From: Polytolypa hystricis UAMH7299
Taxonomy: Eukaryota > Ascomycota > Eurotiomycetes > Onygenales
Reading direction: 5' to 3'
Assembly (NCBI GenBank): GCA_002573605.1
Contig: PDNA01000001.1
Span: 248,001 to 312,000 of the forward strand
DNA length: 64,000 bases
This document shows, one piece after another, positions 13,031 through 22,094 of this stretch (the first letter of the stretch is position 1; the number at the start of each line of letters is the position of its first letter). The notes under the pieces are model-generated. The model was not told the DNA's origin and searched no databases. It worked only from the letters and a program-made list of their open reading frames with translations. The translations under genes and the position numbers were made by a program.

Positions 13031-13130
13031 CCCCATTTTCAGGGACCCCGTCAAGGTCGCCCCCATTTTCTGGTCCTGTGCCCCTTGATATTTTCCGCCA
13101 AATGATGTGGTTGACTGGTCCCTATAAAAA
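13031..13130 (+). promoter_or_regulatory. Putative promoter of the 73-codon gene (repeated CCCCATTTTC, TATA box)
   Basis: The 10-mer CCCCATTTTC occurs at 13031-13040 and again at 13061-13070, exactly 30 bp apart. It is followed by CCCCTTG at 13081 and a TATA box TATAAAAA at 13123-13130. Downstream there is a pyrimidine/adenine-rich leader without any ATG up to 13374, which is how well-expressed fungal genes look. CCCCT resembles the stress-response element core bound by Msn2/4-type zinc fingers; that link is inference. Confidence 0.5.
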
Positions 13131-13373
13131 CCCCTCTTCCACCCCGCTGTTTGTATACATCTAGTATTCTCTACTGACCATCCTTCTTCCCTTTGAAAGA
13201 GCGGCCCCCTTCAAAATAGTGACTTTTTAATATCTCCACTCTACATAGCATCGACTCAAACCAGGCATTTTACATCCAGACTTAATTTTCCCTCTCTCAA
13301 TCTACAAACAACACAGGCGTTCCGCTCAACAATCATAACATCTGTCCTTCTTGCCATATCCAACCAACAAAAA

Positions 13374-13595
13374 ATGTACGCCTACACCGAGACCCAGAAA
13401 TTCCTCGTCCTCCTACCTCATGCGCCTACGTCGCCATCTCAGGCTCCCAGCGCTGCAGCCTCCCCTGCCGATATCACGCCCAACGCCGACGCCTTCTCTA
13501 CCGAACCCCAACCTGCTGCTAAAGCCCACCGATCTCCCAGCACTGGCGCCGTCCCCGGGCCCTTCGACAAATTCTTCCTGAAGCTTGGTTCTTGA
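13374..13595 (+). CDS. Small uncharacterised protein (73 aa)
   Basis: I do not recognise the family. The 73-residue frame begins MYAYTETQKFLVLLPHAP, continues through an Ala/Pro/Ser-rich middle and ends with a short hydrophobic, aromatic tail (GPFDKFFLKLGS). There is no signal peptide or membrane segment. Support for it being real: a TATA box about 250 bp upstream, a leader of about 215 bp with no upstream ATG, and an A-rich start context (CAACAAAAAATG). The N-terminal block and C-terminal block look more protein-like than the Pro/Ala linker. It stands alone, with 8.4 kb of gene-free DNA before it and 3.3 kb after it. It could be a short conserved regulatory or stress peptide, or a chance ORF on a non-coding RNA. 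Confidence 0.5.
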   Translation: MYAYTETQKFLVLLPHAPTSPSQAPSAAASPADITPNADAFSTEPQPAAKAHRSPSTGAVPGPFDKFFLKLGS

Positions 13596-16500
13596 ATGCC
13601 TTCAGCCCCTCAATCGCCAAAGAAAAAATAAGAAAAAGAAAAAGTTCATTTTCATTCAACCTTGCTTTATGCGCATTTTCCGCCTCCCAAGTCGCATCTA
13701 TACGGGTGAAACCACTACGACGTCCCACCGAAATTACCAAAAAAGAAAGTTTTCAACTTCAAACTAAGTCAGCACGACCAATCCGCCCTTACGGATGTCC
13801 TGGAACTGAAGATGTATGTCTGGAGAGAAAGAAAGAAAAAAAAAATCCACTGCTGCCAACGATGCGTTCTTTCATTAGCTGCCGAAAGATAAGCTGCTTA
13901 AAGGAACTCCTCCATTTTCTTCTTTATTCTTCTTCTTCGTTTCGCTCCCTCTCATGTGAAGATGGTTAAGTAGTCATATGCCTCTCTATGTCTTCTCATA
14001 TATTACTTTCTTCTTTTATTCCTGCCTACTACCCACCCATCACGTTTCTTATCTTTTGATACTGGCTTCTGTGGCTTTTTTTATCTTTTTTTTTAACCCT
14101 CGGTTTTGAGGTGAAGCTTGAATACGCAAAAAAGCAATATAAAAGAAGAAAACATTTCGTCCAACTGCGAAACTTTCTCTCCATTTTCTTTGTTTTTTAC
14201 CTTACCGCCCGTAAGTTAAGTACGAAGTAGGATACACGTAGACTCCGCTCCCCGTCTCGAGGGGACAGTAATCCTTGGCTCTTTTCTATTTACTACTCTA
14301 ATCCACGGTTTACGCCCTTATCTAACGTGTGTGCGATGATCGGTTCATACTTCAATAGTTACACACGCCTGGTTCCGTTTTAAATGCCAAGACAGTTCCG
14401 CGACGCTTGTTTTTCATGAATGATTAATGAATGCAGACGAGGCTGGGTTTTCCCCGCAGTCGATAAGGAACAAAGGGATCCCTTTTGCACAAATCACATT
14501 TGTGCAACCATACGGAGAGTGGCATAGATAGATCTACAACTGCAACTGAACCTTGAAAAGTGACATATAAACCCGCCAAGCCCTTTGGGGAGGGGGGAAA
14601 ATGATAGCCGTTTCTCGGGTGTGGAATTTGCGGAGAGCCAAAAAACATGAAAAAAGAATAAAAAAAATTCATTAAAAAATTCATTCTAGGAATAAAGCTC
14701 CGTCGGGAACCGTCAAACCAGGCCTCCGTGTCTGTCGTCATGATTCCCGAGGACAAGAATGGGGTTTTCCCCACCTTTTCTCGACCTTTTTTTCTCTTTT
14801 CTTCTCTTGCGGATAGTGATCGTACGATGCCAACGAAAACGAGACAGCGGGGGAAAAGCAAATTCTGCTACATCGCTCGGCCGGCATGCAGGGTCCTTTT
14901 CTGTGTTTCCCTCGGTTATCTAATAAATAACGGTAAACCCCAGCTTCTAGGTTGGTTTCAAAAAAGGTTGCAGTCACATACAAAATAGTATGGGACGTTA
15001 AGATTAGATGTGCTGGGAAGATCGTCGATCTCCACTAGTTTCCTCTCAAGAAACTGGGGTTTTTGGGCATTTTTCAGCCCTTACTGCTCGGGTCAATCCT
15101 GGTCTTCGGATCGGGATGGATAGGAAGATGCGGGACTACTACACGCGGCTCGGGAAGATACGTAGTTTTGGATCTTACGTTCGATGATTTTCTTCCAATG
15201 AGATGGGAGAACTGGTATTAGCTAATATCTTGCTTGGATGGCCTGTTTTAAAAATATTTTATAACTGTCCATCTAGGCCTAGATTAGTAGATATACTCCC
15301 GACGTCAACGTCACGGCAATGATGACATTTCTTGGAACTGCCGATGGTCTTGGCTGTCCGCGTTCAACCGATTCTAGGTCCAGGACCCAGGAGAGCCAGG
15401 CTGAGGCACATTCAATGCACAATGTGAATAATAAGTTTGATACTTTCTGCAGAATTATTATGAATCCAACGGCCCCCAACGCATTCTGCCATCCGCTGGA
15501 GTCCCTGAGGTGACAAAGCATCTCTGAGTTGGCATCAGTCATCTCTTTCAAACTGTTGTTTAACCATAACCTCCGGCAGATAGAAATAGGCCTGCATGTG
15601 CCACAATGAGAGCATGCTTCGTTGTAGCACGAGTTTGAGGCACAACCAGGGCTAGAACAGTCCAATGTTATCTTTTTGTGTAAGGTCGGTGGAAAAGGAA
15701 AATTGGTTCTGCGGCCATGCTGCAGTAAGCCAACAGGGACCAGCAAGGGGCAGCACACATAAGGTGGGGCGAGAGGAAACCCGCCCTCAGATGCTTGGGC
15801 CAAGCATTTCCGATAAAGGAGCTCTGTTGTACATCAGCTTGGCATAGGTGACTTGTGTAACAAACTCACCACCTGCCAGACAACCGCCCTCAATAGGTTT
15901 CCACCACGACTCCCTCCGCCCCTTGACACCGGGGAAGGCGTCGAGCACGCCATAATGATCAACAAACAAAACCCCAGCGCCCAAGAAGAGGCGATTTTCA
16001 CGATGAACAGGAATCCTCCCACAGAACGACCTTGAACCGTGTAATCTTGAGGGAGGGACCAGGGTACCGCAAGGCGTTGACCATGTCCGCTTATATAAGA
16101 TGTTACCTCCGCTGTTGACAAACAGGACGGCCTTTGCATTATCTCGTGTAACATGTGCGCGCTCAATACTCCATATATGTCCTTTATACCAGCAACGTGC
16201 TTCGAGGTGGTATGCTCATTGGAAGAAGGTTGATTGTTTTGGCGACTCGAACCCGTACCACCGCGACTACCAGCACACAATCAATGTATGGGGTCCTGAA
16301 GAGATCCTAACCATCTAGAAGCAATGAACGATAAAGCCCCATGGAGTGAGGGCCTGACACAGCTGGAGACTGAGCCAAGTTGCCTTGCTGCATTCGACAG
16401 CGGTACTGACAACGAACGAAACTAATGTATTGTTGGTCCGGCTCTGGCTTATATAAGAAATCCCTCCTTCTATTGAGCCAGCTCCTGACTTGAGTTGGAA

Positions 16501-16883
16501 TAGTTATGAAGCACCAAATCATGCCCTCTTCTCCTCCTAGATGGTAGAAGGAGAGAAAATCAAGACCCACGTGACGAGAAGCGCAAAGCTAACTGCAAAG
16601 GGCTAGGGCTACATCCCTAACCCCGGTTGGCATTACGTAGTAGCCAGCAAATGTATCACAGCACAGTTTGAAGAGAACTTGACATCGGACTTTCTTGCTC
16701 ACGTCTCGAAGCAGTCCCACTGCTATTTCTCACGAGATGAATCCCAGTGTGATTCAGACGTGCTCGCCCTAGATGTCCCAGGCCTTTGCCTAAGCAGATC
16801 TACGAAGCCCAAAATCTACAATTAGCGGTGCATCCTCCAAGCGCTGTGAAGACCCCTGAAAAGGAGAACTGTCAAAGACACCA
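13596..16883. other. Gene-poor region downstream of the small ORF
   Basis: From 13.6 to about 14.2 kb the text is T/C- and A-rich and may be the 3' untranslated part of the small gene. From 15.2 to 16.5 kb several overlapping open frames of 85-175 codons occur on both strands, none with a recognisable family. One minus-strand frame (about 16314-15787) reads protein-like but is broken by in-frame stops. No supported gene. Confidence 0.45.
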
Positions 16884-18799
16884 ATGGTATATCGGGGCCC
16901 TTCTCGAGGCTGTAACTCGTGTAGGCTGCGACGGAAAAAGGTTGGTCTTAGTCTTGCAATTATGACGCCGGTGTCGATCGACTGACATGTCGTCCAACTC
17001 GTAGTGTGATGAGACGCGCCCGGTACGTTCAAATGTTCATATGTATTTATATATATATATGATCATACCAGGACTAGGAGCCCTCATTTCCCGAAACTGG
17101 ACATACCCATGAGATTGCTACTCAAAATTCTTGCAAGGCTGATGACATGCTGAAAAACTAGTCGTGCATGAGATGCATCAAGGCCAAGCGTGCATGTGGC
17201 GGGTACGACGATGGTGCGTTTTGCGCCTTTCGACAATATGAAGCAGACGGCACATACCAGTTATCCCCATCCAAGTCAATAGCACAAAAATGCACACTAC
17301 CAAAGCGTGCCCCTATCCCAGGAACAGACGTCATGTCTCAAGACGCCATACCTCCAGAGGTATCAGCTGCGGAGAGTAATATCTTTGCCCTACGTGCTTT
17401 CCTCTATGACTTTTGCGTTATTTCAGACAATCGGAACCTATCCGGGGGTTATCTCTCTGGTTTAGAGCCGTTGGCGCATCGTCTAGGGCCGAAATCCGAC
17501 CTGGTGAAAGCTTGCCAAGCTGTAGCATTTGCGAGCCGCGGCAAGCCTGCTTGTAGGCCTCAGCTCGTACACAAGGCTGAAATTTTCTATCAGGAGCTTC
17601 TTGGGTCTTTGGCCAGGGCCATAGAAGGTCCAGACCCGGCAAATAGTACGGAACTAAAGCTAGTCGCTATGTTATTGGGACTTTATCAGGTGCGGCCTCT
17701 TATAGCTACTATCGACATACGCACAAATATATATATATATCAACTATAGTACTAACTCCAAACAGATAGCAATGACTAGTGAGACTAATAGCGGCGACCA
17801 TATTGCTCATTCTAAGGGCCTTTCCGCGCTCATGGAAGTCGGACACTCGCCTCTGAACCTCTTGGGCACGGTTCGACCCAGTCACATCTTGGACCCAACT
17901 AAATATTTTCAAAACAACAAGGTCCCGTTTATTTCGCAATTCTATTTGAACTCCAAGATGACCACGAACTAACCTAACGTGATTAGGCCCCTGGCTTGTT
18001 TTCTGTCCCCACTTTGAGTAACCAAGGCGAAAGTCTAGATGACTTACTCCTCAACCTCGATTTAGTGTGGACAAAATCTGAAGTGCTGTTCGATCCGAAA
18101 GACTTCAAAGCGCTGAACCGAGAATGTGTTGCTCTAGATCGGCGATTTTCCAACTGGGAAGACTCTCTAGTTCTAGACTTCAGACCCATTGCAGTTGCGC
18201 ATATCAGTCAGAGCACATATGAACCCCGCGATATCGCAGTGGGTTTTTGGCTAGGAAGAATCGACACCTACTTCGACCTCTATGTTGCCGGTGTTTGGAA
18301 TATCTTCCGCGCCGCACGACTCCTTCTCCTTGCGCTAATAATCAAATTATCTGACGCCGTCGGGAGCAGTGACAGCTATGATGACGACCATATCCACCTT
18401 GCCAATAGCATAGCTGAGGACATGGCAGCATCAGTTCCGTATCACCTAGCAGACAATCTGCAGACCTTCGTTAGTGAACTAGGGAGAAGTACAGAGATAT
18501 CTGATTCCGGTAGATTGCTTGGAGGCTTGTTGCTTATGCATCCGCTCTACGTGGCTACGAAGATGCCATTTCTTCCTGAAAAGATGCGCGAGTACATGCG
18601 CAGATGTCTCTTGTGGATTGGATACGATATGGGTCTAGGGCAGGCTACGCTGTTAGCAAAGGTATGAGAAAAGTTTGATAAATGTTGGGATTTCCTCACG
18701 AACTATCACATGAATTGATCATCTTCTTAGGCTCCATATATCGATAGGGACTATTTAGCAAGTGGATGTATGATTGTATGGGCAGGCTTTCTGGCGTAA
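16884..18799 (+). CDS. Zn(2)-Cys(6) fungal transcription factor
   Basis: Predicted 500-residue nuclear regulator. Six exons: 16884-16940, 17005-17022, 17162-17689, 17766-17921, 17987-18661, 18731-18799. The first three exons together build a perfect binuclear zinc cluster, CX2CX6CX6CX2CX6C: CNSC-RLRRKK-CDETRP-SCMRC-IKAKRAC, after the typical N-terminus MVYRGPSRG. The rest matches the middle/C-terminal layout of fungal C6 regulators (helical, no other domain), for example SALMEVGHSPLNLLG and the end DYLASGCMIVWAGFLA. Exon 2 is an 18-nt microexon carrying the third cysteine. The donor at 17922 (GTCCCG) is non-consensus, but the join restores frame. Its position upstream of a reductase and an ABM-like protein suggests a pathway-specific regulator; its target is unknown. 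Confidence 0.87.
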
Positions 18800-19436
18800 T
18801 CTTCATATAGATATAGTTATTATACCTTCTGTGTCAAAAGTTTAAATCATGCTACGATATAAATTCTAACGACAGTACTACGTACATGTATGATACATTG
18901 GATAAGCCCTTCAGACACGAGCGGAAGGCTAACCCAACGAAGACAAGCTAAGCATTCCACCCCTTGTCGTCTGGTATTAGGGGGTGTGCATAGTCCCTTA
19001 ACTCCGCCCGCAGCCTCCGAGGTCAAGTTGGTATCCAGTTTAGGTTAGCCTTGCGCTCCCTGATATATGTATACGTCTAGAACCACATATCAGCTTAAAA
19101 ATCAAACTGAAAGGATGAGGTGGGGAGAAAAACAGCGAGCATTGTTTAGAAATTGAAGAGGCCGGGGTTTTTTGGTCTCGGACTATTGGAAAGAATCATA
19201 GTAGCCTGGAGGTATAAACTATATAGGACGGAATATATAAAGACCTCTGGATGTCATGGTTTTTATGTTTTTGAAGAGCATCCCCCTCTTTATGTTGTTC
19301 AAGCGCTCGCCCTCTTCTTCACAACAACCCTTGTGACATTATAAGGAGCTCCAAACACGTCTTCTCTCATCAGGAACCACAACAATCCGCATACTCTGAC
19401 CTTCTCAATCATCCCCAAGAGGAAGACAAGCACATC
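18800..19436. other. Intergenic, promoter of the reductase gene
   Basis: 637 bp spacer. A TATA-like TATATAAAG lies at 19234-19242, about 195 bp before the next start codon, followed by a CA-rich leader. No gene seen. Confidence 0.5.
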
Positions 19437-20468
19437 ATGGAATCGAACACCGCCGCCTGGATAACCGCTGCAAAAGCCTACCCTTTCGAGATCAAGCCCG
19501 CGCCTCTAGGTATTCCAAGAGAAGACCAGATCCTCGTAAAGAATCACGCAATTGCCATCAACCCTATAGACAGCAAAATCCAAGAACTAGCCCTTTTCCC
19601 ACTCCCCTATCCCACAATCCTCGGCCAAGATGTCGCGGGCGAAGTCGTTGCTGTGGGACCCCATGTGACGCGGTTCAAAAAGGGGGATCGCGTAATTGGC
19701 AACGCGGCGGGATTTGCGACGGGACGAGACGAGGAGAAAGCATTTCAGGCTTTTACTATCCTATGGACGAATTTAACCTGCGAGATCCCTGATAGTATGC
19801 CGTTTGAAAAGGCGGTTGTGTTGCCGCTAGGCGTGACAACTGCTGCTGCGGGCCTCTTTCAGACTGACTTCCTCAACCTCCGGCTGCCAACTGTGCATGT
19901 GCAGAAGTCTACTGGTAAGACTCTGCTAGTCTGGGGAGGCGCATCGAGCGTCGGCAGCAATTCGATCCAGCTCGCTGTTGCGGCTGGTTATGAGGTCATC
20001 ACGACCGCGTCGCTTAAGAATTTCGCGTCTGTGAAGAAGATCGGGGCAAGCCATGTCTTCGACTACAACAGGGGCACAGTGGTGTCAGACCTAGTCAGCG
20101 CCGCAAAGGGAAAGACGATAGTGGGTGTCTTGGATGCCATTGGTGGCGCAGCATGGGCGCCCAGTATCGAATTCATCCAACAATCTACAGGCGTCAAACT
20201 CATAGCCACAGTAACAGGCGGGTTCCCTGATCCTCCCGAAGGAGTCAGGATGAAGCACATATTCGCCCCCGCCATCAAGGATAATCATGTTGGCAAGGCT
20301 ATTTTTGAGGGATTTTTGCCTGAGGCGCTTAGGGCGCGGATGTTCGATCCGGCCCCTGAACCCCTGATTGCGGGTGAGGGGTTAGAGAGTGTGCAGTCGG
20401 CTGTGGATATCCAGCGCAAGGGGACTTCGGCGCAGAAGGTGGTGGTGCTGCTTTGGGGCACTATCTGA
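19437..20468 (+). CDS. Medium-chain dehydrogenase/reductase, CipB-like or trans-enoyl-reductase-like
   Basis: Single-exon 343-residue NAD(P)H-dependent oxidoreductase of the medium-chain (quinone reductase/enoyl reductase) superfamily. The N-terminal GroES-like domain contains NPIDSKIQ and the strongly typical ILGQDVAGEVVAVGPHVTRFKKGDRV. The Rossmann domain begins with the nucleotide-binding string LVWGGASSVGSNSIQLAVAAG (residues about 162-182). The alcohol-dehydrogenase-type cysteine cluster for structural zinc is absent, so despite the common label 'zinc-binding' this is probably a zinc-independent reductase. Relatives include Aspergillus CipB-type proteins and stand-alone enoyl reductases of polyketide clusters; the substrate cannot be read from the sequence. 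It sits between the C6 regulator and an ABM-like gene, all on the same strand. Confidence 0.9.
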   Translation: MESNTAAWITAAKAYPFEIKPAPLGIPREDQILVKNHAIAINPIDSKIQELALFPLPYPTILGQDVAGEVVAVGPHVTRFKKGDRVIGNAAGFATGRDEEKAFQAFTILWTNLTCEIPDSMPFEKAVVLPLGVTTAAAGLFQTDFLNLRLPTVHVQKSTGKTLLVWGGASSVGSNSIQLAVAAGYEVITTASLKNFASVKKIGASHVFDYNRGTVVSDLVSAAKGKTIVGVLDAIGGAAWAPSIEFIQQSTGVKLIATVTGGFPDPPEGVRMKHIFAPAIKDNHVGKAIFEGFLPEALRARMFDPAPEPLIAGEGLESVQSAVDIQRKGTSAQKVVVLLWGTI

Positions 20469-20940
20469 TTGTCGTGTGTTTCCCAGTTGGATGTATATGC
20501 AGCAAGGCCAGAAACCTGGGCTTGAATGTGTAACTATTAATGCGAACCTGAATCAGGTAGACAAGTTGGATGTCAGATACTCCTGGGTATGTATGTACAT
20601 TGTACATAGTTCGTTCTTGAATCAGCGATGTTGGATATGTAAGCTCATTTCCGACGCTAATGAATCACCATTCTGGGGTAAAAATCCCCACTGTGGACGC
20701 TGGATAGCTTTCTCCGGAAAATCCATATCAATGATAACATCGATAGCTTAGTGAGGGGTAGACATGTGGATGGAAGTGGAGCTGGAGCTGGAGCTTTCAA
20801 AATAGTGCGTAATTTCGCAATTCCCGGCATCTTACTATGGAGCACATAGTATATAGACCCAGATGCACCCCCTGTGCATTGCTACTGGCTTCTCTCTCCT
20901 CCCACCAAGAAGGACAATTTCAAGCTCCAAATTTGAAAAA
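20469..20940. other. Intergenic
   Basis: 472 bp spacer containing a short GGAGCT hexamer repeat near 20778-20796, about 150 bp before the next start. It presumably holds the reductase 3' end and the promoter of the ABM-like gene. No gene seen. Confidence 0.5.
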
Positions 20941-21807
20941 ATGACATCTCAAAAGGATCAATATGTGGTTTTGGGCCACTGGACGCCTAAGCCAGGTTGC
21001 GAACAACAGGTAACACCAATTGGTTTTCACATTGCCTGAGGGGGGGCAGACACTGACGGACACTGGGATGCATCAGTTAATTGCCGCCTTAGAGCCCGTT
21101 CTCAGCTATGTGCGAAGCAGGCCTGAAGAGGTGCTATGTTATTATCTCCTCCAGGAAATCCAGGTCGAGGGTGCTCCAGGGATACGTGCTGTCGGCCTGT
21201 AAGTCTACCCCCTGAGTCAAACCCACCATACGGAAGGTGAAAAAGGGGGTTGTGTATGAGAGAGAGACGATATATTTTACGTGTTTAAGTACCTGATACT
21301 AACCTTCGACTGCTTACCCAAAATCCCAGCTTCTCAAACATCGACGCCTACAAGAGCTACAAATCCAGCAGCGCCCTAACCAACCTAGCCACTCTCTGCC
21401 GCGAAAAAGACCTCCTATCATCCGCACAAGTCGACCAAGTCGTCGTCCCCAAAACCGGTTTCGCCTACCGCCCCACCCCTCCCCCCTCAGACATAACCCC
21501 ATACATCGTCACCGCGCGCGTCCGCTACAAGCCCGGTCTCCGCCCCCAAGGCATAAAGCACTGGACCGAGACGGCCTCCGCAGTCGAAAAACACGAACTA
21601 GATACATATGGATATTGGTTCCTGGCAGACACAGATGATGAGGATGTGTTGTGGAGTTTTGAGATTTACAAGGATAAGGACTTTTTATGGGATGTGCATG
21701 TGCCGAGTCCGCCGCTGGTGAAGAATAAGGAGGCTCAGAAGGATATTAGGGTGGCGGAGGCGTTGAATTTGAGGTTTTGGAAGCTGGTTGCTAACTCGAG
21801 GGCTTAG
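20941..21807 (+). CDS. Antibiotic-biosynthesis-monooxygenase-like (dimeric alpha/beta barrel) protein, duplicated
   Basis: Predicted 222-residue cytosolic protein. Exons: 20941-21009, 21077-21198, 21330-21807. The first join gives GCEQQ/LIAALEPVLSYVR and the second CT/C in VGLFSNIDAYKSY; both keep frame and use GTAACA and GTAAGT donors. It has two related halves. Residues 1-110 follow the ABM/ferredoxin-like pattern (VVLGHWTPKPGCEQQ..., EVLCYYLLQE, LFSNIDAYKSY). Residues 110-222 repeat it (YIVTARVRYKPGLRPQG..., DTYGYWFLAD, VLWSFEIYKD). Family members are cofactor-free monooxygenases or ligand-binding barrels, often in secondary metabolism. Activity cannot be inferred. It lies tail-to-tail, 287 bp from the bZIP gene. 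Confidence 0.78.
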
Positions 21808-22094
21808 GAAGTTGAGATGAGATAAACTTGCACAGAGGTGGGTGGAGAAGATACATAAGGAAAGGAGGTGGCTTTTTTCTTTTATCGAATTTGAGCATAT
21901 TTTGGGCAGAGATGTTGATAATGAAGCATCACGACTTTGGAGCAACTCAAGAGCAAGCAAAACCTCAGCCAAATAATTTTGGGCCAATTAAAGAATGTAC
22001 GTTGTATGTACATACATACATATGAAACCAAAGATGTTCACAAGAACTAAAGCTCAAGGTCCGAAAGAGACATCCCCCCCCCCAATGTGGCCTT

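Larger units (their letters stand above)
4949..13373. other. Very long (8.4 kb) gene-poor intergenic region
   Basis: Both strands contain only short open frames without codon-level family resemblance, splice logic or conserved motifs. The text is of mixed composition, with poly-A/T tracts near 5250, 8250-8290, 8580-8700 and 11535-11610. A cluster of GGCC sequences lies at 10390-10512 and a promoter-like segment at 13031-13130. The region could be a large regulatory domain for the small gene at 13374 or for mdm12, a nest of non-coding transcripts, or decayed repeats; the sequence alone does not decide. Confidence 0.5.

Noticed and set aside
14424..14861. 145-codon minus-strand frame
   Set aside because: Composition-driven; contains a Phe/Ser run from poly-A and nothing domain-like.
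15279..15803. 174-codon minus-strand frame with many Cys
   Set aside because: No recognisable family and no supporting splice or start context. Overlapping frames of similar length on both strands indicate chance openness.
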